The translations under genes and the position numbers were made by a program. From the NCBI GenBank assembly GCA_963930775.1, contig OZ005694.1, positions 5,015,054 through 5,079,053 of the forward strand: 64,000 bases of DNA, in the 5' to 3' direction. The notes beneath the pieces were generated by a model. It was given only the letters and a program-made list of their open reading frames with translations. It did no database searches and had not been told where the DNA came from. Below are positions 1 to 10,823 of this stretch, piece after piece (the first letter of the stretch is position 1; every line of letters starts with the position of its first letter). This DNA comes from Cliona cf. orientalis (taxonomy: Eukaryota > Porifera > Demospongiae > Clionaida > Clionaidae).

Positions 1-316
1 CCTGTGTAGATATGTATATTCCATGGCTCCCCAGTACTTTGATTACCAGCAGGCTCAATGAAATATTGCCACATTCATTACATGTGGAAATTTAGCTCTG
101 TTTGTGCATGTGGTGCCACCCATTAAGTCAATGGCCACCATAAAGGTTGAATGAGAGTGCACGAAATTGCTGGACATATTTTTGTGTGCAGCTGCCACAT
201 ATCTAATGGCAGGAGTTCCATGTCATGGATGTTCTGCAAGTAGGTAGCTACTTGCCTGATTTGTTAGAGCTATAGCTCAAGGTGAGTCAATGTTCAGTAC
301 TTCGACAATTCTAGCT

Positions 317-392
317 CTCTCATTTAAGCCCCCCGTGCATGCAATCCACATATTGACACCTCAATTATTGGATATGGCAACAGCAGTGCGAG
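317..392. repeat. 76-bp direct repeat, copy 1
   Basis: This stretch matches 1131-1206 over the same length with no gaps and about 8 mismatches. Both copies start CTCTCATTTAAG and end GCAGTGCGAG. The pair lies downstream of the tyrosine recombinase relic at 1238-2051, which is read on the minus strand. The arrangement suggests terminal or split direct repeats of that element, but membership is inferred from position only. Confidence 0.7.
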
Positions 393-1130
393 CCGAGCCA
401 GGAAAGTATAGTGATAGACATCAAAGTGTATAGAGCACTAATACACAAAGAAATAATAAGCCTAACAGTAACTAGGATGGACTGTGAGTATTGCACTTTT
501 AATTTCGGCTGTGCTAGCAAACATAGCCACGCTTGGAAAAAAAAATTAAACCTCTCCAAAAAACCTCGTTTATTAAGGAAAAATAAGAGAGGAAAAAACC
601 GGAAAAATAAAACATCCCAGGCTAAAAATTTAATAATAACAGCGGCAAAACTATAAACAGTCACTTCTGTGACAGTCCATGTATACATACAGAGCTTGCA
701 AATGGTCACTGATCTCTTGTGCATCACTACAGATAGTCTCTCCAGGAATGTTGATGCTTCACGTCCATGTCTTCTGCATTTCACCCAAGAACAATGTGAA
801 TTAAATGCCACCCCCATAAACGAATAAGTTATTATTGTTACTTTTGGAAAGTTTGCTGGGCAACAATGGAATTGTTGAGAGAGTGGCTATATTTCCAGCC
901 CTGCAGACCCATTTTATGCCAACACTCTGGCTCTGCCAGCCTAAACTGGATTCAATCAGCCCTTACTTGTCTCTGTCTTGTCTTCCAAGAATGCAATTAC
1001 AAGTGCTAGCTAGCTGCCAGGCGCCATCTCTCACTGTGTATGCATGTGCACTATATACATGCAGCTATAGTGCAACAATAAGAGCTTATTTTCTGTCTAA
1101 TTCGCTACACTCAAGCGTCAGAAAATATAC
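393..1130. other. Non-coding spacer between direct repeats
   Basis: No convincing coding sequence is seen here. The open frames on both strands are low-complexity or A-rich (for example 540-650) with no family signature. The spacer could be internal 3' sequence of the recombinase element. Confidence 0.5.
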
Positions 1131-1206
1131 CTCTCATTTAAGTCCCCTGTGCATGCAAGCTACATATTGATACCTCAAATATTGGGTATGGCAATAGCAG
1201 TGCGAG
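1131..1206. repeat. 76-bp direct repeat, copy 2
   Basis: This is the second copy of the repeat at 317-392, about 89% identical. It lies 32 bp past the stop codon of the recombinase relic. Confidence 0.7.
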
Positions 1207-1237
1207 AATCAAAGAAAGTGGCTGGAGGTAGTTTAAC

Positions 1238-2051
1238 TTATAGGCCTAACTTCTTAGAGATAGATTGTCTTTCTTCAATCCTATCGTGAACATAGCCATC
1301 TTTGGTGGACTCCCTTCACCACCGTCCATGACGTTCAAAGTGTCTATCTGGCACACCTGCATTAGCAGCAGCAGATGCACCACCAGAGCAAAGATTGTGT
1401 AGGCTGAATTGCTTTCGATCCAGCCCTATAGACTCCAACATCACGAGAACAAGCTCCCGCGCACGGGTATAACTCAGATTAGCAGAGTCACATAGCTTTT
1501 TGTTGTAATGAGGCATCTAAAATTTTAATAGATAATAATTGTCCAATAAGTTTGCAACGGATATATTCGCCAGGCACATATAGCGCTCAAGCATTGCTAC
1601 TGGACAATAATCGGTGCCTGTACGAGCAATGACAACTATGGCTCCATCTTGGTATTGGTCAGTTTTGCTGCTCTCGACAAAAATTTCCAGATGGTCCTCA
1701 AAAAATTGCAAATCACACTCTTTAATCTTAGCAAGCTCACTGTACCAAAAACATCCAACAAATCCCAATAAGCAGATCGTCGGTGTGCAAATATTTGCCA
1801 GTGTTGCTTGCTCAGTTGCATATTTATCAACCAGGGATCTTAATAATATTATTTCAGGGGTGATGGGTTCTTTCTTATTCACCCTGTGGGCAAGCAGACA
1901 CTTTGCCCCTTCCAGCACTTGCTTTACCATGGGATGCTCAGTTGGGTCTTCTACCCAAGCCAGATTGTGTAGCCCTTTTAATTCTGGGCCAGTAATGCTT
2001 TCCAGTTCAGGCCAAATACCATACTTAAAAACGTCTGTAAAGGGAGGGTAG
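1238..2051 (-). pseudogene. Tyrosine recombinase relic (Crypton/DIRS-like)
   Basis: Phage-integrase-like catalytic domain of a recombinase-bearing transposon. Reading from 2051 down, one frame runs through the box I region (near 1760) and the HxxR region (near 1390). It continues through the GVPDR and RHGRW motifs and a KDGY segment near 1275 that would carry the nucleophilic tyrosine, ending at a stop at 1238-1240. The frame has an in-frame TAG at 1517-1519 and a TGA directly after RHGRW. The box I arginine is Trp (TGG) and the HxxR arginine is Cys (TGC). Three of the four lesions fit C-to-T change at a CpG. The frame is open to about 2089 but recognisable sequence starts near 2051. The family is certain as a tyrosine recombinase; the element class is not. 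Confidence 0.8.
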
Positions 2052-2092
2052 TTTGGGTGGGTGGGGTTAATGGAGCAATGAATTATCAGTTA

Positions 2093-2652
2093 TTAAGGAT
2101 ACATTCCAATCATTTATGCATGCCGTAACTTTACCATCAGGGCCCCATGCCATTATACAGCAAGCATCCGGATCACCCGGATCCTACAGACTGTAACTTC
2201 AAGTCTGAATACGGCCGAGTACAATACAATACCTATCCAAAGTTAAATTTATTGACTAGCTACAGAAATAGTCCATCAGTTTACTCCTCTAATGCTTGTA
2301 ATCAGTAGTTATACAAACCTAGTCAAGTGGCCAAACCAAGCTACAGCCTGAGCAGCAGCCAGCACCAAAAAAGTCCATTGTACAGAAACCATGCCTGACA
2401 CTTCTAGGAGGGGCTGAAAAATCTAACCAAACAAACATAAATGCAGAGTCTACTGTCAATGCATCTCCTTATGAGCGTAAAGATAGTCAATGTTGACTGG
2501 GTATTAAGTCTAAATGTAACTCATCAACACACTGCCAGCTCGGAGAGACCACTAGAAAACCAGAATAAAGTAAGGCATCAGTACACATACACGAGAGTAA
2601 TATCTACAGCAAGTAGGCTATGGTCTGGGTGCCAGGGCTACATTGTGATATA
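2093..2652. other. No gene seen
   Basis: No coding signature, RNA gene or clear repeat boundary is visible in this stretch. Short open frames lack domain motifs. Confidence 0.5.
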
Positions 2653-2657
2653 ATTTA

Positions 2658-2888
2658 CAGTATATGTAGAAATTTTTGCAAGGAGAAAAATTTTTGCCAA
2701 TTTTGCCACCTGCTATCTTTGGCGAAATTTTATCATGGTAATTTGTTGTCCTATGTTTAAGATTGTGTAGAGGATATGGTGACCTTTGCCGCATTGGCGA
2801 ACATTTTTCAGCAAACTATTTCTGCAGTTTTAAGGTAGCTGGATTGTGCTTGGAAAAATTTTATCCAGTGAAATTTTCACATGTACAG
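2658..2888. mobile_element. Short TIR element (MITE), TA-flanked
   Basis: The ends form an imperfect inverted repeat: CAGTATATGT on the left, CTGTACATGT read inward from the right, each preceded by TA. The interior repeats AAATTTTTGC-like and GCGAAATTTT-like words. The size (about 230 bp) and absence of a frame fit a non-autonomous element with a TA target. Confidence 0.5.
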
Positions 2889-3154
2889 TAATGGATGCCC
2901 TAAAGTAAGTCCTAGTTGCCCTGGGTACGACTGAGTCTATATAGTAGACAATATTCTATACAAGGAATGAACCAGTCTAGAGGGAGGCCTTTAACAATAG
3001 TCTTGAAAGTTGATAAGCAAGCATTGCATACAACTGTTGACTGTAGATTTGGCCTCATCCCTTGGCCTTAGCTACGATAGATTGTGCTGTTAATAGTGCG
3101 TCAGCTGAACAACAGAAATTTTATGTACTTTGGATTGAATTTTGATACCTTAGT

Positions 3155-3610
3155 GCTACCTGTGAGCATAGATAGTGGAGGGGGAAACTCACCCCTTCAG
3201 CTCTACCATCTATGCTGTGAGTGAAGACTCACCCCCTCGATGGTTTACAGCACTCTAGTTGTTAGTGTGTGAGTGTGTCTGTTACCATGCTAGCTGCTAC
3301 ATACCGGTATTTGGTTTATACGCTGAAAACGGTATACCATTATAGGCTTTATATGGTATTTTCAAGATATGAATTGTGCGGATTTCATTGAAAACGCTTT
3401 GTTTAAAAGTTTGGTGACATTTGCTGACCACCACTGGCTTCTTTCTTCTTGAAGAGCTCTCGATCTATGAAAGAGACGGCAACAACTTCATTTCAAGAAG
3501 TTTAGTGTGTAGATTTAGCGATAGTTCTCATTACTCAACTGACTCATCAATGGTCATAGTAGGCTATCAACTACACTTCCTGGCTTTACTTTCTTTGTGT
3601 GCACTATAAT
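3155..3610. repeat. Decayed copy of the AACCCTCG-ended MITE
   Basis: The run GTGTGTCTGTTACCATGCTAG, then CTGCTACATACC and GGATTTCATTGAAAACGCTTT, matches the bodies of the copies at 8436-9253 and 58213-58620 in the orientation of the latter. The left part folds into a short hairpin (CATAGATAGTGG with CCATCTATG). The open frame at 3421-3609 is part of this repeat, not a gene. Confidence 0.55.
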
Positions 3611-3842
3611 ATATCTGCTGATCTGGTATGCACGTGGTACTACTATGTATAAGTGTGTGTAAATGGAATTAGTGTATTCTTGTGGTTACTAGTACTCTCT
3701 ACTATTATTTTTCAGCCTTAGAGTATGATAGTACTTGCATAGCGCTGAGGGTTTGGCACCAATGGTGTTCATTGTTATTTGATTGATCATATTAATGCTT
3801 ACAATGTATACATTACTCATCTCTTCTCCCTCCACTCTGTAG

Positions 3843-4139
3843 TTCCATCAGCTCCTCCTAGTAACCTTCATGTTACTGATCATGACTCATGCTCGGTGTA
3901 TCTCTCTTGGAATCCTCCTCCTGCAGAACAACACAATGGCCACCTTACTGGCTATACAATCGAGGTCAAATATCAAAATTGTGGTGAATCTCGATCTTCC
4001 TTAACAACAGATAATACATGTACCTCTACAAATGTTGATAGCTTAAAGCCAAACACTGACTACATATTCCAAGTGAGTGCCATGACAGCAGCCGGGAGTG
4101 GAGCTTCCATATCCATAACACATCGCACTACTGAAGAAG
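3843..4139 (+). CDS. Fibronectin type III domain exon (first)
   Basis: A single exon encodes one complete FN3 domain of 99 codons. It begins after a CTCTGTAG acceptor and ends at a GAAG|GTAAGA donor, phase 1 at both ends, as usual for FN3 exons. Hallmarks in order are PSAPPSNL at the start, the strand-B Trp in YLSWNPP, GYTIEVKY, then LKPNTDYIFQVSAMTAAG. The parent protein is unknown: FN3 domains occur in adhesion proteins, receptor phosphatases and kinases. No signal-peptide exon is visible upstream, so the gene is incomplete here. Confidence 0.8.
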
Positions 4140-4786
4140 GTAAGATGGCTCATTATGATTATGAATCAATGTTGAGAAAGCTATGTATATATAGGACCAG
4201 CAATGCACATGTTTAGCAGCTTTCTTCCCCAGGCCACTCCCATGAATTCAATGTTATAATATTATACACGTAGAAAATGGAGTGGCCTAGGGACGAGTAC
4301 CGCAAGTCGATTATATTAATATCAATAAATCTCTTTTAGTTAGCAAAATTTGAGTTTGCCTCCCCTTACATTGTTGGATTGAAACCCATATGTGACCATC
4401 CAAACTAAGCATAATGCAATGTATACTATAGGCCTTTGCTTGTTAGTATTACTTTTTTTAGCTATCATATCTATAGCCAAAGATTCAATTTACTGTCCCA
4501 AAGAAGTTTGCATTATGTGTTTAATTTCCTCGTACTTCCGTGGATTATATCATGATATTGGGTGTGTCCATACTTCCCGTATCAAAAAATAGGTGTGCCT
4601 TATATTATGGAACACAATAATTCCTTTAAATTTCACTTGTCATTCAATTGATGAGCTTATGGAGACAGTTTAAATTCATGAAAAGGTTGTTGATTATGCT
4701 AACTACAAGTTTCCAGTGAAATATGAAAATCATTGGCTTTAATTAGTACTGTAACAGTGTATACCATCTTTAATGTCACCTTTCAG

Positions 4787-5065
4787 CTCCTTCTGCTGCT
4801 CCTCGTGATTTTACTGTCGAGCTAACACTCCAAGAACACTCCAGAAGTGCACACCTCTCCTGGATTTCTCCTCCAGCTGAAGATTGTAACGGAGACATCA
4901 TTGGCTATGAAATTGCTGAGGAAGGACCATACTTGACTCAAACCCATTTAGTGAAAACCAGTACCTCTTTAGAGATTCCTAACTTGACATTCATGGGCTA
5001 CAAATTTAAAGTCTGTGCAATGACAAGTGCTGGTAGGGGACCTTTTTCTGAAGAAATCGTGGAAT
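4787..5065 (+). CDS. Fibronectin type III domain exon (second)
   Basis: A 93-codon FN3 domain follows a CCTTTCAG acceptor and ends at a GGAAT|GTAAGA donor, again phase 1-1, so it splices in frame to the exon at 3843-4139. Visible hallmarks are PSAAPRDFTV, the Trp in HLSWISPPAED, IIGYEIAEE and YKFKVCAMTSAGRGPFSE. If the donor is not used, the frame runs about 30 more codons through a hydrophobic stretch (CIRAIILLATSYFGIVI) to a stop near 5157, which could be an alternative end. The next exon is not identified. The NACHT exon at 14667 accepts phase 1, so a link is possible. Confidence 0.8.
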
Positions 5066-5697
5066 GTAAGATTCCTAATAGCATTGTACATGTTTGCATA
5101 AGAGCTATTATACTCCTAGCTACGTCTTACTTCGGGATTGTAATCCATAATTCATAAATTTCATTCAATGAAAAAGCATCTAGTTGTTTTGACCTACCAC
5201 ATAAACACTACCTTGTGGATGGCCCACTGCAGAAATAAACATGTATCATTCATGTATATAGCTTAATACCATACTTAATCTAATAGAATGTACGGAAATT
5301 TAAAACACGTGCTTTTCTGACAAAGATTGTCAATCGCTCCACAATAAATATAAACGTTATGGGAATTCAGTTTCTTGTATTAAATTGGATCATTTGTTGT
5401 ATTCGATTAACTATGGTATATATACAATGAAAATATTTACATAATAATACCATAGAATCCTGCAATTACGCCCCCCCCTCCCCCTTGCGCATAAGCCCTC
5501 TGCACCTTTAGCTCAAGTTCCTGCATAGGTAGTTTTAATTTGTCTCGTGTATAATCTGCCCACCCCCCCCTCCTTGGCCGTAAAAGGTGGAAACTAGTGT
5601 CCAAAGGCAATAAAAACAGTATAGTTACAGCTAGCAAACTAGTCATATTATGCCTTACTTTGTCGTTTTTCATCATGCTGGCTGTTGGGGTACCAGT

Positions 5698-6236
5698 GAT
5701 TACCCCACGCGCATGCGCAAGGGGTAAAGTAATCGGTCGTGTCGTCGTCGTTGTCGTTGTTGTCGTTAGCACAAAAATCACCATATCTCGAGGTCTAGGC
5801 ATCTGAGCGACTAGTAAGTACAATGAATCAGTTGCATTTGGAGAAAAATGGGCTTCAGCATGCTTCGAATCGAGGAACATAGTCCACAAGCGTCACAAAT
5901 AGTGCCTTTTTGTTAGCCTTCGTAACCACGCCTATTGACAGTACCCACTCAATGCATTATGCATGCAGACCCTTGTGCTTTCTGCTCATGCGCATAACAA
6001 ATGTTATGAGCTGGTATAGGTCGTCAATAATGCTAGTGGAACATGTTTGGCTGCTAGCTATCCGCAGACTGGAATGCAAAGCCCCATCGAGTCAGAATGT
6101 AAGATAACTATATTTACCTAGTCTAGATCTGGTGCAGAGAGAGAGAGTCATTCTTTTTTTGGTTGATATCACCAGGAGGCTATAATTATACAACCAACAG
6201 ATCTATAGATTGCGCAATGTGCGCGCGGGGTATGGT
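5698..6236 (+). mobile_element. MITE with ATTACCCC...GGGGTAT ends
   Basis: The left end reads ATTACCCCACGCGCATGCGC and the right end GCGCAATGTGCGCGCGGGGT. The interior has a GTCGTT-rich run, CACAAAAATCACCATATCTCGAG and GAGCGTCACAAATAGTGCC. The same order recurs at 53234-53985 and, reversed, near 33950-34345 and 62357-63073. No transposase is encoded. It abuts the Helitron relic. Confidence 0.7.
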
Positions 6237-8054
6237 GTGCTCATCACTTTGCTCAATGATTGCATCATCTAAGGGATTTTCATTTGTGCTAGCTTGGCCT
6301 TGTCCTTTGGGATTACGTATGACTGTATCTTCAGTTGCCACTACAGTACTGTCAATATCCATGCTCATCTAGTCAAGTCCTACATAGTGGTATTGGAGCA
6401 CAAGGCCTACAAAAACTTCACCTTCACTGTCAAACTTTGTGTAGTTTCTTGGGAGAATGGGAGTCATGGTGGGGTTCTGACTACTCAACACATTTATAGT
6501 CACATTACACATATCACAGATGCCTTGGATGGCTGTGTGGTAACCCCAGTCACCATTTTTCAGTCTATGAGCGTAATTTTCCCAGCGTAGCTCCACTTGA
6601 AGCTCATAATCGGCTATTGTCTCAATTCATTCATCTTGGGCGGTGGGAGGTTCTGTGTTAGTATTGTAGGGATCATTTGAGACTAGTTCAAGCACATTAA
6701 ATGCAATAGTGAATACATCATCATCAATGGACAGGCTATAGGGGTGACATTCCATGCCCTGATTATCATCTTTATCCACAACTTGATTTGAGCTACAGTA
6801 ACTGTCACCATTGTCAATACTAAGCTCATTGTGGGGCTGCTGTGTAGCTAATACAAACTTACTATCCACATCATCAGTATCACTATCAAAGTCATTAATT
6901 TTGTGTCACATTGTTCTACTAAACCACCAAATAGGTCTTCATCATTGGATACAGCCTGCTCTAGCCACTCTTTTATTAATGTCAATGTCAGCATACAATG
7001 GGTTATTTTGTTTTAGCCCCCTTAGTGCAGTCAAGACTTTCTCAGGGGATATGTAGTCATACGTGTAGTATCCTCTGTATTCCAATTTACGCTTCAGCTT
7101 GAGTGCTGTGGGATTAGTTCAGTCTCTGAAGGCAAATGGGGAAGTACAGTACAGATAGTATCGACCTTTGATGGAACATTCACTGCTGGGCCATGTATGC
7201 ACCTTTGTTTGCCAGAGGGCAGGGCAACCATTTTCATAAAGGGAACACACAAACATATCAATCGTAGTTCAAGCATGTTCAAGCTAGATAGTTGATTTGG
7301 TATTGGACATAGCTGTAACCCATTAGCTTTGGCTTGCAATGGCATGTTACCCCTTTTCAATGCTGCATCACATGCTTTACAGATCCACTGTTTACCATCT
7401 GAGCTAATGTAGTTATGTTCAGCACTAAAGACTTGCATCAAAAATTCATTACCAGCTTTGGTATACTTACTTCTAGTACAAGGAATAACTGTTTGCTTGT
7501 ACATGAGGCGGTGACAGTATGTGCACACAAATTCTGGAACTTGTTTCACCATGGAATGAAAATTTCTAATGCATTTCTCCACGGAAACAATTAGTGTTCT
7601 TATTTTGGCCATGCATGCTTGGTTCTGCTCTTGTCTTTGTGCAGTTTCCACCACTGCTTCTGATTCTCTTGTTTGGGCTTTATATAGCTCGATCATGTTG
7701 TCGTCTTTGTGCAGTTTCTACCACAGTCTCTGGTTCCTGCTCATGTCTGTGTGCAATTTCTACCACAGTTTCTGATTCTCTCGTTTTGGCTTTACAGGCT
7801 CTATTCCGCTCTTGCCTATACAAAGTTTCATCACTGGTTTCCATGGCTCGCTTTTGTACTTTTCTAGTGCTATCTTTCACTAGCCTCATCTGTCGATTCT
7901 GTTGCTGCATTGCTAATCTCTTGCTTTTCCTAGTGGAATAAACTGGGGGCTTTGTCTTAAATGATTGACTACACTCACAAACAGGTTTCCTAATAACTAC
8001 CCTGGCACCACACCCTGGACACTGCTTGACTGGAGAAAGGATTTGATTTTTCAA
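6237..8054 (-). pseudogene. Helitron relic: N-terminal part with OTU-like domain
   Basis: Remnant of the replication-type transposase of a eukaryotic Helitron. From 8054 leftward: a Cys-rich start (CPGCGA, CEC), an Arg/Glu-rich repeat region (RQERNRACKAKTRESE type), then a zinc-binding block FVCTYCHRLMYK...WICKACD. Next comes the conserved Helitron segment LCPIPNQLSSLNMLELRLI...PFMKMVALPSG...IHGPAVNVPS, then LKLKRKLEYRGYYTYDYISP near 7100-7030. An OTU-like cysteine-protease segment lies at 6370-6630 (GDWGYHTAIQGICDM...YHYVGL with the expected catalytic His). Frame changes lie near 7690, 7110, 6975 and 6905, with stops at 6627 and 6366. The Rep and helicase domains are absent, so the copy is truncated. 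Confidence 0.75.
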
Positions 8055-8099
8055 CAGACACTGAAACTTATAAAAAGTATAATAATATGCTGGCTACAA

Positions 8100-8140
8100 T
8101 ACCAGACAAATGAACACCACTGGTGCTAAACCCTCGGCGC
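8100..8140 (-). repeat. GCGCCGAGGGTTT repeat, possible Helitron 5' end
   Basis: Read on the minus strand, AATCTGACAGCGCCGAGGG and AGCACCAGTGGTGTTCATTT recur on the plus strand near 3742-3776 and 59405-59440. Here the repeat lies just upstream of the Helitron coding relic. The words after A are TCTGACAG here and TCTCACAG at 59405, fitting a Helitron TC start, but this is inference. Confidence 0.4.
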
Positions 8141-8286
8141 TGTCAGATTTATAGTAATGATATTATACTACGCAGGTAGCTATAAAGATGATTATATCAA
8201 TATTAGGCTGTGTCTAAAATTTAGTGCTTTGAGTGCCGGCAAACTAGCCCACCAAAAAAGTTTAGAAAAGTTTCGAAAGTGGAAAA

Positions 8287-8384
8287 AAAAAAAAATTCAA
8301 AGATCAACCGGGATTCGAACCCATGACCACCTCTCCACCAGCACCAGCCCTAGTCCACTCAGCCAACCCAGCTCAATGCTACTG
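8287..8384 (-). repeat. tRNA-derived SINE or tRNA-like sequence
   Basis: On the minus strand the segment has a box A-like TTGGCTGAGTGGACTAGGGC and a box B GGGTTCGAATCCC at about normal spacing. It is followed by GGTTGATCTTTGAA and a run of T that would stop RNA polymerase III. It resembles a type II (Leu/Ser-like) tRNA head but does not fold into a full tRNA, so a SINE or tRNA pseudogene is more likely than a working gene. Confidence 0.55.
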
Positions 8385-8435
8385 CATGGTTGCTGTTTTT
8401 TGCCAACTTAATACATCTCATCCATATATCCCCTG

Positions 8436-8770
8436 ACCCCGCCTTCGTAACCCTCGCGCATGCGTATAACTATTATGCCTATGCCGTATATAGCGCGACA
8501 CACCCAGCGTTCTATTTATACGAAAAGTTAGCTGGCCGAGATCGGAGAAGTCAAGAAGCTTAGAATCAGCAAATGACTCCAAAACTAGCGAACAAAGCGT
8601 TCTCTACGAAATCCACACAAATCATAGTTTGGAACGCCATAAGGAACCTTATAACATTGCAATTTGGACTCGTAAACGAGGTATGTAGCAGTTAGCGTGG
8701 TAACAGACAGACAGACACACACACACACAGAACGACTACCGTAACCCTCGCGCATGCGCCGAGGTTAATT
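8436..8770 (+). mobile_element. AACCCTCG-ended MITE, copy A
   Basis: The ends are GTAACCCTCGCGCATGCG on the left and ACCGTAACCCTCGCGCATGC followed by GCCGAGGTTAA on the right. Between them are GCCGTATATAGCGCG, AAGTCAAGAAGCTTAGAATC, CGTTCTCTACGAAATC and a CAGACAGACACACAC run. A second copy in the same orientation is at 8917-9253. Confidence 0.7.
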
Positions 8771-8916
8771 ATTGAACAGTGTGGTAGACAACCAAGTAAG
8801 TAGAGGACGCGTCGTCACCAGAAAGTCTCTGAATACTGCGAGCTTGATAATGACACACGCTTCGCTGGGCGAACCATAGAAGCATTCTAGACTGAGAACA
8901 AGTGTAACTTCCCCAG

Positions 8917-9253
8917 ACCCCGCCCTTGTAACCCTCGCTCGCGCATACGTGTAATGGGCCTATGCCGTATATAGCGTGAGACACATAAAGTTCTATTTAT
9001 ACGTAAAGTCATAGCAAAGCACTGGGCAGAAAGAAGTCAAGAAGCTTAGAATCAGCAAATAAGGCCAAAACTGGCCAATAAAGCGTTTTCTACGAAATCA
9101 ACACAAACCATGCGTTTGGAACGCCATAAGGAATGTTATAACACCACAATTTGGACTTGCAAACGAGGTATGTTGCAGCTATCGTGGCAACAGACAGACA
9201 GATAGACACACACAATGACTATAGTAACCCTCGCGCATGCGCCAAAGGTTAAC
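8917..9253 (+). mobile_element. AACCCTCG-ended MITE, copy B
   Basis: This has the same structure and orientation as the copy at 8436-8770. The blocks GCCGTATATAGCGTGAGACA, AAGAAGCTTAGAATCAGCAA and CGTTTTCTACGAAATC occur in order. The two are separate insertions or a local duplication. Confidence 0.7.
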
Positions 9254-9349
9254 TACAAGACTTAATCACCCATCACTAATGACATTACTATGTAGCATTT
9301 TAGTGCTTTGTGTATGTGGATTGTCATACTGCATGGTGTATCAGTAACA

Positions 9350-9530
9350 GTGGCGTAGGAAGATGTTTTTGAGCAGGGGGGCTGAAAGTAAGCAGGTAAA
9401 GACTCGCTTTACGCGCACATAGCGTGCGAAAGCTAGGGGGGTCTGGGGGGCATGCTCCCCCAGGAAAATTTTGGAGTTTTAGACCTTCTGAGAGCTTTTC
9501 TAGTGCATTTTCGAGGACATTCTGGACTCT
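9350..9530. mobile_element. GGCGTAGGAAG-type element fragment
   Basis: The left edge GTGGCGTAGGAAG is followed by G-rich and C-rich blocks (GGGGGGTCTGGGGGGCATGC, TCCCCCAGGAAAATTTT). A related sequence in opposite sense lies at 9740-9830 (CCCCCCTGGTTCTTACGCC). These look like ends of one transposon family. Confidence 0.45.
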
Positions 9531-9534
9531 TAGC

Positions 9535-9591
9535 TTGTCACATGTGAACACAGATCAGTAGTGACTACTGATCTGTGTTCACATGTGACAA
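9535..9591. repeat. Perfect 28-bp inverted repeat, 1-nt loop
   Basis: The left arm (9535-9562, starting TTGTCACATGTGAACACAG) is exactly complementary to the right arm (9564-9591, ending GTTCACATGTGACAA), with a single G at 9563 between them. Pairing stops at both outer edges. Confidence 0.95.
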
Positions 9592-9849
9592 TTATTGATA
9601 TCTACACACCGTGGGGCTAAGATACACCACAATCATGAATAACTCAACCCTGATTGTGGCAACAGATGAAAAAGAAAAGTGCAAACCTCAGAGGGTGAGC
9701 CCCACCCCCTGGCTTGTACAGCAGTCTAAAAATCAGAGGGGCTCTGCCCCCCCCCCCCCCCAATCTTATGACTGGGGGGGCAATTGCCCCCCCAGCCCCC
9801 CTGGTTCTTACGCCAGTGAGTAATACCCGTGCCACACTCACACAGATCA

Positions 9850-10823
9850 TGACATTATATAGTTTCGAAGCAGCAGAGAAATTTCATTTCAAATTCATAT
9901 TCAATATCGACAGTTGAAGATCTAAAAATTCTAATACTTTAGGGTCATAGTTATAGTCTGAGTCTGGTAGTCTACAGAGCTGTTCCTGTATGTACCTGTG
10001 ATGAAAACTGGAAATTGGCTATAGAGACAACAATTGAGTTGATGAATGATCTTGGTCTTGTTTGATAATTTGCTGTAGATTCTGATTTTGATACTTACAA
10101 GTTTCACAAAGTTGCCTGTTTTGAGATATTTGGATATTTATAATGTATTACGTATATGGAGTATCCATGCCATCCCTACTTATAGAGCCTATACCGCCGC
10201 TATGACAACCGACTTATATAGTCCTATCCCACTTAATATAGAGTGTACTGACTTTGACTACCGACTTACAGAGTCTACCGACTCTATGTTTAGTATTGAA
10301 AGGGCTAAAATAATATTACAGCTAGCTACTGCTGTATATGATTGATCTGGCTCTCATAGCAGATAGGCGTGTTTTCATATAAGTTAATGGCCATGCATTG
10401 GTAAAAAAAAACCTTTCCTGCCTCTGGCATTTGGTCATGTTTGTCCCATGCCAAGCAATCACTACATTTTTTGTGAGGAATGATAGTGGTAGTTGATCCA
10501 GATCCTAGAAACGCTCATTTTTAGGCAGACGGTACAGATCTGCCACTTAGTATATTATTATAGCTAGATTAGGTCTTGAAACTTGCCCAGAGTTCAAGAA
10601 TGCTAAAAAATTCAGTACCTGGGAATGACGCAATGATAGTGAGCTTGTATACCTGTGTCGGTTGTAGCTGCCAAGTCTAAGATATATATACTCAAGTAAG
10701 TTCTTAATTTACGGTAAATTATGTTCTTGGACTATTGTAGGGACTGTTATGACGCAAATGCGATCCCGACCCGTTCGCGATACGCCGGTACGTACGCCGC
10801 CGCGATCGCTGGACGATATGGAT
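9850..10823. other. No gene assigned
   Basis: Two adjacent short plus-strand frames look protein-like (9985-10065, with DENWKLAIETTIELMNDLG; and 10079-10136, with DFDTYKFHKVACFEIFGYL). They are not recognisable and end in stops. They may be an old coding fragment. Nothing else is seen in the stretch. Confidence 0.35.

Noticed and set aside
365..817. 150-codon minus-strand frame
   Set aside because: A/T-rich, no domain pattern, lies between repeats of a dead element.
5437..5889. 150-codon minus-strand frame with a poly-Thr run
   Set aside because: The run is the translated GTCGTT repeat of a MITE.
9985..10136. Two protein-like plus-strand segments as NLR upstream exons
   Set aside because: Each ends in a stop and no splice sites give a phase that joins to the NACHT exon; domain not recognised.
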